This document shows, piece after piece, positions 26,349 to 36,000 of a DNA stretch of 64,000 bases. Origin of the DNA: Prevotella melaninogenica (lineage in GTDB: Bacteria; Bacteroidota; Bacteroidia; Bacteroidales; Bacteroidaceae); assembly GCF_018127925.1 (NCBI RefSeq), contig NZ_CP072348.1:317501-381500 (forward strand), given 5' to 3'. The position numbers and the translations under genes were made by a program. The notes under the pieces were generated by a model, which saw only the letters and a list, made by a program, of their open reading frames with translations, did not search any database and was not told where the DNA came from. Numbering within the stretch: the stretch's first letter is position 1; every line of letters starts with the position of its first letter.

Positions 26349-26987
26349 ATGAAGAAGATAAATTTTCTCCTTGTTGTGTTAGCTGCAATGTTGGCGTTTA
26401 GTTCATGTAATAAGACTGAGACTTATGCTGATCAGTTGGAGAGAGAGACAGAAGCGATTAACTCTTTTATAGTCAAGAAAGGTATAAAAGTAATTAGCGA
26501 AGAGCAGTTTGCAAAACAAGGGAATACTACAGATACAACGAAGAATCAGTATGTTCTTTTCCCAAATACTGGTGTTTACATGCAGATTGTTGAGAAAGGA
26601 ACTGGCGAAGTAATTAAGAAAGGAGAGACTGCTACTGTTCTTTGTCGTTTCACAGAACGTAACCTTCTCAGAGACACTTTGCAGTTGTCTAATCAGTTCC
26701 TTATCTTTGGTCCTAAGGTAGATAAGATGTCGGTTACAAACACAAGTGGAACATACACCGCCTCATTTGACCCTACTTCCAGTGTGATGGCTGACATCTA
26801 CAAGAGTACTTCTGTTCCAGCAGGTTGGTTGGTTCCAATGCCTTATATTGCTCTTGGTAGACTGGTAAATGCTTCATCTAAGTTGTCACACGTGAGACTT
26901 ATCGTTCCTTCACAGCAGGGACAGCTTAATGCTTCAAAGGCAGTCTATCCTTGCTATTATGACCTTACTTTCCAGAGAGGTCTTTAA
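26349..26987 (+). CDS. DUF4827 lipoprotein
   Basis: A 212-residue lipoprotein with a lipobox at residues 17-20 (FSSC, C20 as the lipidation site). The mature part has an N-terminal helix (ADQLERETEAINSFIVKKGIKV), then a beta-rich domain beginning YVLFPNTGVYMQIVEKGTGE that resembles an FKBP-type peptidyl-prolyl isomerase fold (GEVIKKGETATVLCRFT). FKBP catalytic residues are not obviously conserved. It precedes glmM by 96 bp, an order I recall as conserved in Bacteroidales. The function is not established. Confidence 0.8.
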   Translation: MKKINFLLVVLAAMLAFSSCNKTETYADQLERETEAINSFIVKKGIKVISEEQFAKQGNTTDTTKNQYVLFPNTGVYMQIVEKGTGEVIKKGETATVLCRFTERNLLRDTLQLSNQFLIFGPKVDKMSVTNTSGTYTASFDPTSSVMADIYKSTSVPAGWLVPMPYIALGRLVNASSKLSHVRLIVPSQQGQLNASKAVYPCYYDLTFQRGL

Positions 26988-27083
26988 TGAATGGTGAAGA
27001 AGGAAGAAGTAAAAGAGTAGATCGAGAAAAATCAATAACGCAAGAGAACAATAAGGGGAATACCCTTCAAACATATTTTAAGT

Positions 27084-28475
27084 ATGACGCTTATTAAATC
27101 TATTTCCGGCATCCGTGGAACTATCGGAGGTCGTGCGGGGGATACACTGAACCCGCTGGATATTGTTAAATTCGTTTCAGCATACGCTACTTTCATTGCA
27201 CGTAAGCACCCTGGAAAGAAGCTAAAAATTGTTGTTGGACGTGATGCACGTATCTCTGGTCCAATGGTTAAGAATGTTGTATGCGGTACGCTGATGGGTA
27301 TTGGTGCAGATGTTGTGAACATTGGTTTGGCTACAACACCTACAACAGAGTTAGCTGTACGTATGAGTGGTGCAGATGGTGGTATCATTATCACTGCTTC
27401 TCACAACCCACGCCATTGGAATGCTTTAAAACTTCTGAATGAGGAGGGCGAGTTCCTTACAGCAGCTGATGGTGCTGAGGTCTTGGATATCGCAGAGCGT
27501 GAGGACTTCGTTTATGCAGATGTAGATGGTTTGGGTAGTTATACTGATGACGATTCATTTGATGAGCGCCATATAGAAGAGGTGATGAACCTTGAATTGC
27601 TCGACCTTGAGGCTGTTAAGAGGCGTAAGTTCCGTGTCGTAGTTGATTCTATCAATTCTGTTGGTGGTGTTATCCTGCCTAAGCTTCTCGATCGTTTAGG
27701 GGTTGAATATAAGTTCTTGAATGGAGAAGCAACAGGCGACTTTGCTCACAATCCAGAGCCAATCGCAGCAAACCTCACAGGTATCATGGACGAGGTTGCC
27801 AAGGGTGGTTACGATTTGGGTATCGTTGTTGACCCTGATGTAGACCGTTTGGCATTCATTCAGGAGGATGGTAAGATGTATGGTGAGGAGTACACACTCG
27901 TCACAGTGGCAGATTATATCCTCGAGCATGTGAAGGGTAATACTGTTAGCAACCTCTCTTCAACTCGTGCTTTGCGTGATGTAACAGAGAAGCATGGCGG
28001 TAAGTATTATGCTTCTGCTGTTGGTGAAGTGAATGTTACCACAAAGATGAAGGAGGTAAGTGCTGTTATCGGTGGTGAAGGCAATGGTGGTGTAATCTAT
28101 CCAGAAAGCCATTATGGCCGTGATGCCCTTGTTGGTATTGCGCTCTTCCTTAGCTCTTTGGCACAAAAAGGACTGAAGGCAAGCGAACTTCGCAAGACTT
28201 TCCCAGAGTATTTCATAGCAAAGAATCGTATCGACCTTACTCCTGATACAGACGTTGATGCAATCCTTGTGCGTGTGAAAGAACTTTATGGACAGGAGAA
28301 GGATGTACAGGTAACTGATATTGATGGCGTTAAGCTCGACTTCCCTGATGCTTGGGTTCACCTCCGCAAGTCAAATACAGAGCCAATTATCCGTGTTTAC
28401 AGCGAGGCAAACACAATGGAGGCTGCTGATGCATTAGGCAAGAAATTAATGCAGGTAGTTTACGATATGCAGTAA
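27084..28475 (+). CDS. glmM: Phosphoglucosamine mutase
   Basis: A 463-residue alpha-D-phosphohexomutase. The phosphoserine loop is TASHNPRHWNALK (about residue 103), the metal loop DPDVDRLAF (about residue 250), the sugar loop GEGNGGVIYP (about residue 330) and the C-terminal phosphate-binding loop RKSNTEPIIRVYSEA. It converts glucosamine-6-P to glucosamine-1-P for UDP-GlcNAc, hence peptidoglycan and LPS. GlmM is the likely assignment among the family because of its Bacteroidetes pattern and context; phosphomannomutase activity cannot be excluded by sequence. Confidence 0.87.
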   Translation: MTLIKSISGIRGTIGGRAGDTLNPLDIVKFVSAYATFIARKHPGKKLKIVVGRDARISGPMVKNVVCGTLMGIGADVVNIGLATTPTTELAVRMSGADGGIIITASHNPRHWNALKLLNEEGEFLTAADGAEVLDIAEREDFVYADVDGLGSYTDDDSFDERHIEEVMNLELLDLEAVKRRKFRVVVDSINSVGGVILPKLLDRLGVEYKFLNGEATGDFAHNPEPIAANLTGIMDEVAKGGYDLGIVVDPDVDRLAFIQEDGKMYGEEYTLVTVADYILEHVKGNTVSNLSSTRALRDVTEKHGGKYYASAVGEVNVTTKMKEVSAVIGGEGNGGVIYPESHYGRDALVGIALFLSSLAQKGLKASELRKTFPEYFIAKNRIDLTPDTDVDAILVRVKELYGQEKDVQVTDIDGVKLDFPDAWVHLRKSNTEPIIRVYSEANTMEAADALGKKLMQVVYDMQ

Positions 28476-28501
28476 ACTTAACCTTGTAATATATAGAAGA
28501 A

Positions 28502-28539
28502 GAGGATACTTTGGAAATGTTCCGAAGCATCCTCTTTTT
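28502..28539 (+). terminator. Terminator of glmM
   Basis: A 15-bp stem with two mismatches (28502-28516 with 28520-28534) followed by TTTTT. The rest of 28540-28780 has only a small hairpin around 28603-28632 and no gene. Confidence 0.82.
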
Positions 28540-28781
28540 CGTTGATAGCCGTTTTATGTAATATTTCATCACCACCTTATATCTGTCTTTCTGTTGACTT
28601 ATAAGGTATAGGAGAATTCTGTTCTATACCTCTGTATACGCTCTTTCAATTTTGTGTTAAGGTGCAGCATGAAATGTGTTTACTATCAGCTGATCCCGTG
28701 CGAAGCTATTGCATGAAAAGAAAAAGTATAGATTTGCAATTGGAAGAGGGGCTTATAGTCATTTATTCGGAATATTATATG

Positions 28782-28789
28782 TATCTTTG
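28782..28789 (+). promoter_or_regulatory. -7 box deciding the start of the AAA/nuclease gene
   Basis: TATCTTTG lies 33 nt before the ATG at 28823. An upstream in-frame start at 28709 would lie before this promoter, so the shorter protein is preferred. Confidence 0.6.
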
Positions 28790-28822
28790 CGGTATCATCC
28801 ATTAAAAGAGAAGGAGACGATT

Positions 28823-30373
28823 ATGAAATATCCTATCGGTATACAGAGTTTTGAAAGTTTAAGAAAAGAAAACTATGTGTATGTTGACAAGACGGAGATG
28901 GTATATGAACTGGCTGAAAGAGGAAAGTATTACTTTCTTAGCCGCCCACGTCGTTTTGGCAAGAGTCTACTCGTTTCCACGATTGAAGCCTATTTCTCAG
29001 GACGGAAGGACTTGTTTAAAGGCTTGGCAATAGATGAACTGGAAAAAGACTGGGAATGTCATCCTATCTTACATCTTGACCTAAATACAGAACGTTATAA
29101 TACAGTTGACTCCTTGACAGACAAGTTGGAAGCCAACCTTAATGACTGGGAGCAGTTGTATGGTAAGAACCCAGTCGCAAAGTCTTTTGCTACTCGTTTT
29201 GAGTATGTCATTCGATATGCTTATGAAAAGACAGGCCACCCTGTGGTAATTCTTGTTGATGAGTATGATAAGCCAATGTTGCAAGCTATTGGTAATGAAG
29301 AGCTGCAAAACGAATATCGTGGGATTTTAAAAGGATTTTATGGTGCCCTGAAGTCGCAGGATCGTTATATACGTTTTGCTCTACTCACGGGTGTTACGAA
29401 GTTCGGAAAAGTGAGTGTATTCAGTGATTTGAATAATCTGCAGGACCTCTCAATGGATGCGAGATATCAAGCACTATGTGGTATGACAGAGGGCGAGGTT
29501 GTACATTATTTTGGCGAACCAATCCGTGCATTGGCTATCAAGAACAAACTGAGTGAAGAAGAAACGCTTGCCAGATTGAAGAAACGTTATGATGGTTATC
29601 ATTTTGTTGAGAACGGTATCGGTATCTATAATCCTTTTAGTCTGTTAAATACTTTTGAACGATTACAGTTTGGTAGTTACTGGTTTGAGACAGGAACACC
29701 ATCTTATCTTGTTGAACTGTTGAAGCGTGATGACTATGTTCTGCCACATCTGACAGAAGAAGTTTCTACGGCTGACGTTTTGAATAGTATTGATGTCGTT
29801 TCTAATAATCCAATCTCTGTGCTCTATCAGAGTGGCTATCTTACAATCAAGGATTACAATGCTGAATTCGGGGAATATAGATTGGGCTTTCCTAATGAGG
29901 AGGTAGAAGAAGGGTTCCTACGCTATCTTCTTCCTTATTATACTGGTTTGCACGATGTGACAACTCCCTTCTCCATGAGCCAGTTCATTGGTGATCTCCG
30001 ATCTGGTCGTCCAGAACAGTTTATGCAACGAATAGCATCCCTCTTCTCAGATACAGACTATAAGATTGTTGGTAATTCTGAACTCTATTTTCAGAATGCT
30101 TTTTATCTTGTCGCTAAGATGATGGGCTTCTACACAAAGGTGGAACGGACGACGAGTAATGGTCGGATGGATCTAACGATAGAAACTAAGGATTATGTTT
30201 ATATCGTGGAGTTTAAGTTAGATGGGTCGGCTGATGTAGCCTTGCAGCAGATTAATGAAAAGGGCTATGATAAACCATTCTTGATGGATGAACGTCACCT
30301 CTATAAGATTGGTGTGAATTTCTCTTTGGAGAAACGTTGTATTGATGCGTGGAGGATAGAACCTGCTCCGTAA
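28823..30373 (+). CDS. AAA-ATPase-like / PD-(D/E)XK nuclease family protein
   Basis: A 516-residue protein with an N-terminal AAA-ATPase-like domain (PF09820 type): opening YPIGIQSFESLRKENYVYVD, a P-loop-like RPRRFGKSLLVST and a Walker-B-like VILVDEYDKPM. The C-terminal DUF1703 nuclease domain has NGRMDLTIETKDYVYIVEFK with the D...ExK catalytic pattern. The family is greatly expanded in Bacteroidetes genomes; the role is not settled (suggested mobile or defence links). It stands alone between glmM and an outer-membrane barrel gene. The start at 28823 follows from the promoter and from family alignment. Confidence 0.85.
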   Translation: MKYPIGIQSFESLRKENYVYVDKTEMVYELAERGKYYFLSRPRRFGKSLLVSTIEAYFSGRKDLFKGLAIDELEKDWECHPILHLDLNTERYNTVDSLTDKLEANLNDWEQLYGKNPVAKSFATRFEYVIRYAYEKTGHPVVILVDEYDKPMLQAIGNEELQNEYRGILKGFYGALKSQDRYIRFALLTGVTKFGKVSVFSDLNNLQDLSMDARYQALCGMTEGEVVHYFGEPIRALAIKNKLSEEETLARLKKRYDGYHFVENGIGIYNPFSLLNTFERLQFGSYWFETGTPSYLVELLKRDDYVLPHLTEEVSTADVLNSIDVVSNNPISVLYQSGYLTIKDYNAEFGEYRLGFPNEEVEEGFLRYLLPYYTGLHDVTTPFSMSQFIGDLRSGRPEQFMQRIASLFSDTDYKIVGNSELYFQNAFYLVAKMMGFYTKVERTTSNGRMDLTIETKDYVYIVEFKLDGSADVALQQINEKGYDKPFLMDERHLYKIGVNFSLEKRCIDAWRIEPAP

Positions 30374-30526
30374 GTGGGAGCTTACAATAAACAGTAGACA
30401 ATTATTCTGCACCTCACGTCTATATGCCATCATTCTCAGTCTATTGTAGAATGTAATTAGAGCAAAAAATATTACTTTTCAATAGCATTTGTCAACTTTT
30501 TACTTGCTTTTTTCCTATTTATTTTC

Positions 30527-30534
30527 TTACTTTG
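30527..30534 (+). promoter_or_regulatory. -7 box of the outer-membrane barrel gene
   Basis: TTACTTTG, one mismatch to consensus, about 70 nt before the start. Confidence 0.4.
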
Positions 30535-30603
30535 TAGTGATAGTTATAAAGCCTAAAGCATAATGTCATATATGCTTGTATACGACTGAAAAATAGCAGT
30601 AAG

Positions 30604-32646
30604 ATGGATAGAAGGAAGATAATTTGTGTGGTCTTTGGTGTGATGACACTTCCTGCTGTTGCACAGACTGATTCTGTATCAAAGAATGTTCAGCTGAAGG
30701 AGGTGGTTGTTGCAGGTGATATGGCGAAACGAGAGGTGGATCATATCGACTGTATTCCTACTCCGAAACAGCGGAAGCATGCTCATTCTGGATTTGAGCT
30801 TATAAGGAATATGATGTTGGCTGGTGTCAATGTGGATATTGAGAATGGTGTTATAACAACGCCAGCGGGTACGGCAACGCTGTATATCAACGGCAGGAAG
30901 GCTTCTGTGAGAGAGGTAACTTCGTTACGTCCAAAGGATATCCTGCGTGTAGAATATTATGATATGCCTACGGGAAAGTATGCTAACGACAAGGCTGTGA
31001 TAAACTATATTGTTAAGACTTATACTTCAGGTGGTTATACACAAGTGGATGCTTTGCAGGGAGTAGGCTATCTGAGGGGTGATTACAACCTTACCTCAAA
31101 GTATAGTCTTGGGTATTATAATGTTAATCTATGGGCAGGTAGCAGTGTACAGAACCCTAAGGTTTATGGTGAAACTACGACAGATTATCTGCTGGATAAC
31201 CCTATTCACAAGCAAGAGACAGCGTATGATACTGATATGAAGAGTATAGGTCGTTACGTTAATGCCAGTCTTAGTCGGAGGACGGAGCGTACAACGTGGA
31301 TGATTAGAAGCGGTGTTGAAGTCAGTACAAGGCGTGATGATGTCTTGAATGGTAGTTTGATATATACGGGCTATACCGTTCCTTTGTCGTTTATGAATAA
31401 TGTTCTTGAGCATGATAAGACTGTAAAACCCACCCTTTCTCTTTACTTTAATCGTATTTTCAAGGGTGGAAAGAGTCTTGAATGTTCGTTGGATGGTTAT
31501 TATGCACGTAATACTTATAAGCGTAAAAGCCTTGAAGACAGAGCTTTCTTGAGTGATGTGAAAGAAGATTATACGTATCTAAACTTTAATTCAAGCTATG
31601 TGATGCCCCTTCCCAAGGGACATAATCTAACGTTTAGTCTGATTGAATTCTTGAAGATAAGTCAAGATGAGTATAGAGGTAGTTCTCCGAGTCTGCAGCA
31701 TCTGCGGTCTTCTGAATCCTTGTTTTTTGTTGATTATGCGAAGCGGTGGGGGAGAAAGGTAATGTTGGTGGCTCGTCCTGGTGTGTCTTACCTTGCTTAC
31801 AAGTTGCGTGGAGAGAAGGAGGTGACACATCTGGCACCACGTTTTTACTCAATGTTTTCGTGGAGTCCAAATCAGCATCAGGCTTTACAACTGTTCTTTG
31901 CTTTAGGAAATACGTTCCCGACACTGAATACTGTGAATGCTGCAGAGCAACAGGTAGATCGTGTCTTGGTGCGTCGTGGTAACCCTACGATGGATAATTC
32001 CACGCTACTTGGTCCTGCTTTGACTTATTCACTCACCTTTAAGAAGTGGTCTGCCTTACTCTCTGCCAACTATGAATATATGAGTAATGCTATTGCCAAT
32101 GTTTTTCTAAAAGATAATAACAGACTGATAAATACTTATTCGAGCGATACACGCTATCATCAATACCAACTGTTGCTCTCTGCAACGTGGAAGGCTATGA
32201 GTGATTTTAATGTGAAATGGGAAGGTGGATATGATTATTACCGTGTAAGCGGAGCTGCCGACGAACGTTTAGGATGCTGCTATGCACGTATGGAAACTCA
32301 TTATTACTTGGGCGATTTCTCGCTCTCAGCATCCGCACAGACTGCTCACAAGGATTTAATAGGCTGCCAAGAGCGTGTACACCTACCATTCCTCTATGAT
32401 TTATCAGTAGAATGGAGTCACGCAAATCTGGCAGTAGTTGTTACAGCACGGAATCTCTTTATGCAAGGAAATGAGCGTACACGAAGTTTATTAGCCTCTA
32501 ACTACCAGTGTTATGGGCGTGATGTTAGCGAACGGGACAATTCTTTTGCTTCTGTAAAAGTAGCCTATTCTCTTGACTATGGTAAGAAGGTTAACCATTC
32601 TCCTAAGTATGAATCGAAGGCTGCAGAAAGCTCAATATTGAAGTGA
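30604..32646 (+). CDS. TonB-dependent receptor-like outer membrane beta-barrel protein
   Basis: A 680-residue protein with a signal peptide (MDRRKIICVVFGVMTLPAVAQ). It opens with a TonB-box-like QLKEVVVAGD, then a plug-like domain (about residues 40-135: FELIRNMMLAGVNVDIENGV, TLYINGRKAS, LRPKDILRVEYYDMP), then a long barrel of alternating aromatic strands. It lacks the usual N-terminal carboxypeptidase-regulatory-like domain and has no SusD partner nearby, so it fits the outer membrane beta-barrel family group rather than a glycan-uptake pair. The substrate is unknown. Confidence 0.8.
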   Translation: MDRRKIICVVFGVMTLPAVAQTDSVSKNVQLKEVVVAGDMAKREVDHIDCIPTPKQRKHAHSGFELIRNMMLAGVNVDIENGVITTPAGTATLYINGRKASVREVTSLRPKDILRVEYYDMPTGKYANDKAVINYIVKTYTSGGYTQVDALQGVGYLRGDYNLTSKYSLGYYNVNLWAGSSVQNPKVYGETTTDYLLDNPIHKQETAYDTDMKSIGRYVNASLSRRTERTTWMIRSGVEVSTRRDDVLNGSLIYTGYTVPLSFMNNVLEHDKTVKPTLSLYFNRIFKGGKSLECSLDGYYARNTYKRKSLEDRAFLSDVKEDYTYLNFNSSYVMPLPKGHNLTFSLIEFLKISQDEYRGSSPSLQHLRSSESLFFVDYAKRWGRKVMLVARPGVSYLAYKLRGEKEVTHLAPRFYSMFSWSPNQHQALQLFFALGNTFPTLNTVNAAEQQVDRVLVRRGNPTMDNSTLLGPALTYSLTFKKWSALLSANYEYMSNAIANVFLKDNNRLINTYSSDTRYHQYQLLLSATWKAMSDFNVKWEGGYDYYRVSGAADERLGCCYARMETHYYLGDFSLSASAQTAHKDLIGCQERVHLPFLYDLSVEWSHANLAVVVTARNLFMQGNERTRSLLASNYQCYGRDVSERDNSFASVKVAYSLDYGKKVNHSPKYESKAAESSILK

Positions 32647-32870
32647 TGAGTGTTCATAGCGTAGATTACTTGTCTGCTTAATCTCCTTTTTGGAGTTTAG
32701 TAGACCACAATTTGTAGTGCTTTTCTGAAAAAGATAGTCCATGACGCTCGATCCTTGTAATATATGGGTTTAATATTTCTCTTCCTTTATACGTGAGTTA
32801 TTTGCGTATTAATATATGCAAGAATCAAGTCAATAAGAAGTTTATTTTTCATCTCCATTCATTTTGTTGA

Positions 32871-32940
32871 TGCTCCGCACATGTGGTGTTGATGCTCCGC
32901 ACCATTGGTGCGAGGCGTTAGCACCAATGGTGCGGAGCAC
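32871..32940. repeat. Cluster of CAC/GTG palindromes with a perfect 19-bp inverted repeat, locus 2
   Basis: TGCTCCGCACCATTGGTGC (32893-32911) and its exact complement (32921-32939) are separated by 9 nt, and each arm contains its own smaller palindrome. A further TGCTCCGCACATGTGGTG precedes it. It lies between convergent genes, where it could act as a bidirectional terminator. No other feature is seen in 32647-33014. Confidence 0.68.
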
Positions 32941-33014
32941 TAAACACAATGCTATGGATAGCCTTTTTGGCTATGCTTTACCATAGATAGAGTTATTAGG
33001 AATAGGTTATAACG

Positions 33015-36000
33015 CTATTCTCGTTTAATCCATTTCAGAATTGTTGGGTCTTTTAACTTGTTATCTTCAGCAAGGAGTACCATTTTAGAAACAATCTCCA
33101 CGGTTTGGGGGTCTTCATCCATAAATGGGAGATAGAGCTTCCCACGGTGCTGACTGTGTACAGGAATGATAGGAATCTCTACGCCACCAACCTGACGCAC
33201 ATTGCCAGAACCGAGGTGAATAGTATAGTCGGCAAGTGAGCCTTTAACATGAATAAAGTTGTCTGAAACTGTTACATTCTTCAATTTCATTAGCTCGGCA
33301 GTACATTTGATAATTGCTGCACGCAGTTCCTTCGTTGAGTTTCCAGTCTCTGGGTCGACACCACCGACGAAGGCAATGCTAACCGTCATGTCTACATCAC
33401 GCATCACTTCGCTGTAGAGAATTGGGTCAATATCCGCAATCTTCAGTCGATTGTAAGTGCGTGTAGATGAGAAGTATACATACTCAATGGCTGGTGCTTC
33501 TATATCAGCAGGAGTAAACCAGTTGGCTTGTGCATAGAGTTCAACCGAGATTCCTTGGCGATAGAATACCTTGCGCAGACCTCCTTCATAGTCTGCACTC
33601 CATCCACGGCTACGCAGTGCAGCTGCTGCCTGCTTCACCTGAATCTGATACCCACTGTAACGAAGTGACTCGTTTTGTTCAGCTTCATCAGGTGTCGGGA
33701 TGTAAATCTCACGGAATATCTGTTTGAAAGGTTGTACAATCTTCTTGTTGAAGACGAAGTTTTGCCACGCTGACCACGTGCCGTCGGCATAGAGTTGCTG
33801 GGCGTGGGTAATGATAATGGGCTCGTCTGCTTTTATCTTCTGGACGCCATTGAGTGTTTCCAGTCCCTCGTTGGTATAGAAACCTGTGGTTGTTCCTTGC
33901 CGGAGGAGCAGTAGGCGGAACATCGGACTGACGATAGGATTCTCAGCAATCACCTTTACATCTTGTGGACGTAATGGTGTCTGGCGTATCATCATATCCT
34001 CCATCATCGTGCGGGCACGCTTTCTCTGCTTTGTCCACTCCTTGCCCATAGCGGCAATATTGAGGTAGTCAGGGTGCTTCTTAATCTTTGCAGGTACCGT
34101 TTTCAGCACCTTCTCACCTTGTTGAATGATGAGTTTGTTGGTGCCATCCTCTGCTAACTGTAGCTTCAAAGAGTATCCCTCCACGTTGATTCCTTGCAGG
34201 AAAGCAGCGTTGTCAGTCACCTGCTGGCTCTCCATACGCCACGTTAGCTGTATCGGGTCAGCATATCCGGCACCGCGTGAGAGGTTGAGTAAGGCAATCT
34301 CGCATACTCTCTTCTCTGATGCCTGACGCTGTGCGCCATACTGCTTAGACTCTTTCAGAAAGGCTTGTATAAGCTGATAGCGTCGTTGCAAAGCCTTGTC
34401 GCTCTTGTCTGGAATCAGTCCTAATGAACATACGGCATCCTTGTTGCGCTTGGAGTGTATCTGTTCTGTGATGGTTTCTTCGTCTATCTTGCCGAGAGCC
34501 GTGTCTGCAAAGCGACGTGCCCGACTGTGATAGTTGCTGTTTCCGATGTATCGTGCAGCCTTGTAGAACAGGTCGAAACGCTTTTCTCCAACCACGGTAT
34601 AAGCCTCGTGGAAGAGTTTTTCGTCAAAGGCTCCATCGGCAAGATCAGCTGGGTCAAGGTCGGTGAAGAGTGCCGTTGCTGCCCTCTTCTCGTCTTCACC
34701 CATCTCCTTTGTATGTGCAATGAAGTAGTAATAGGCAAGATCGAAGCCTTCCCAGTTGAGATACGCTTTGATAAGTGGAACCCACTGCGGTGCAAAATAC
34801 GCCAACTCTAAGAGTCTGTCGTCTTTAATCGTCTTGAGTATTTCTGGCGTATCTGTTTCGAGTGGGAAGGTACGCTCAATGATATCGGTCAGCACTGCAC
34901 GCTTTTCAGTTCCGTAGCTACTTGCTATCAGGTGGTCTTTGCCTAATGCTTTCATTGCCGTAACCATATACTCAGCACCCTGAAGCACCATTGCGTTACT
35001 TATACGGATGATGATATTAGAGGCTGTTGTCGGTGCATTGAGGCGGGTCATCTCAATCTTGAAGAGGTGTTGAGCTATCTTGTTGATGATTCTCTCCAGG
35101 TTCTTGTAAGTCTCTTTGCCATAACGTGCGTCAACGTTCTTCTCATCTTCATATAGTAAAGTAAGTCGGTGGCCTCGTGTGTTATAGATATAATCTCCTG
35201 CATTACGTAGTTCTTCTCCTTCGTCATTCAGCAGTAACTCCATAAAGGCATCGTCAGACAGCTTGCCTTGAAGATTGTAACGCGACAATATGAGTGCATC
35301 AATCGTATAGTATGAATAGTATAGGTTCTTGTCCATTCGGGCTATTGGCGCATACTTCCCATACATTGCCATTGTCATATCTGCGAGGAGTTTGAAATCT
35401 TCGTCTGTCCTCCAGTTTTTTTCTGCGAACCTCATTGCCATGTGAAAGAGCCTGCTATGGAACACGTGTCCATCATCGTTTGAACCATAACGGAAATTTC
35501 TTATGTACTTATTAGTCGGACAGTAGAAGAATATCAGTGCGAGAAGGGTATAGGCTTGACGGAAGATCAGGGAAGGGTTCTTCTTTCCTAAATCATCGAG
35601 CAAAGTCTGTATGATAAGCTGGAAATGGCTGGTATACTTCCAACTTTCTATGTCTTTCACATTCTTGAATGGATAGTTGTCTGCATCCAGTTCCACAATT
35701 TCCCTGCTATAGCTGTCATCAAGTACAGAAAGCATTATATCGATACCTAACAGGTCCTCGTCTTTGAGGGGATGAGCCGCAAGAAAACCTTTCCAAAGTT
35801 CAGGATAAGGAAGTGTGTCAAGGGTATGCTCGTCAGACGTAAAGGAAAGATAACTGTCACCAATGGTTTGGGTTCCTCCCCAATAGCTCTTATACTCTTT
35901 GTCAGCATTGTCCTCTATAATCTTTTCCAGTTCGGTGTATAGCTTGTGAAGTTCGTCAATGGTGTAGGTAAAGACAGAGCTTGCATCTGCACGCTTTTTG

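Noticed and set aside
28709-28822. Longer N-terminus for the AAA/nuclease protein
   Set aside because: The promoter box TATCTTTG lies inside this stretch, and family members begin at the MKYPIGIQ segment (28823).
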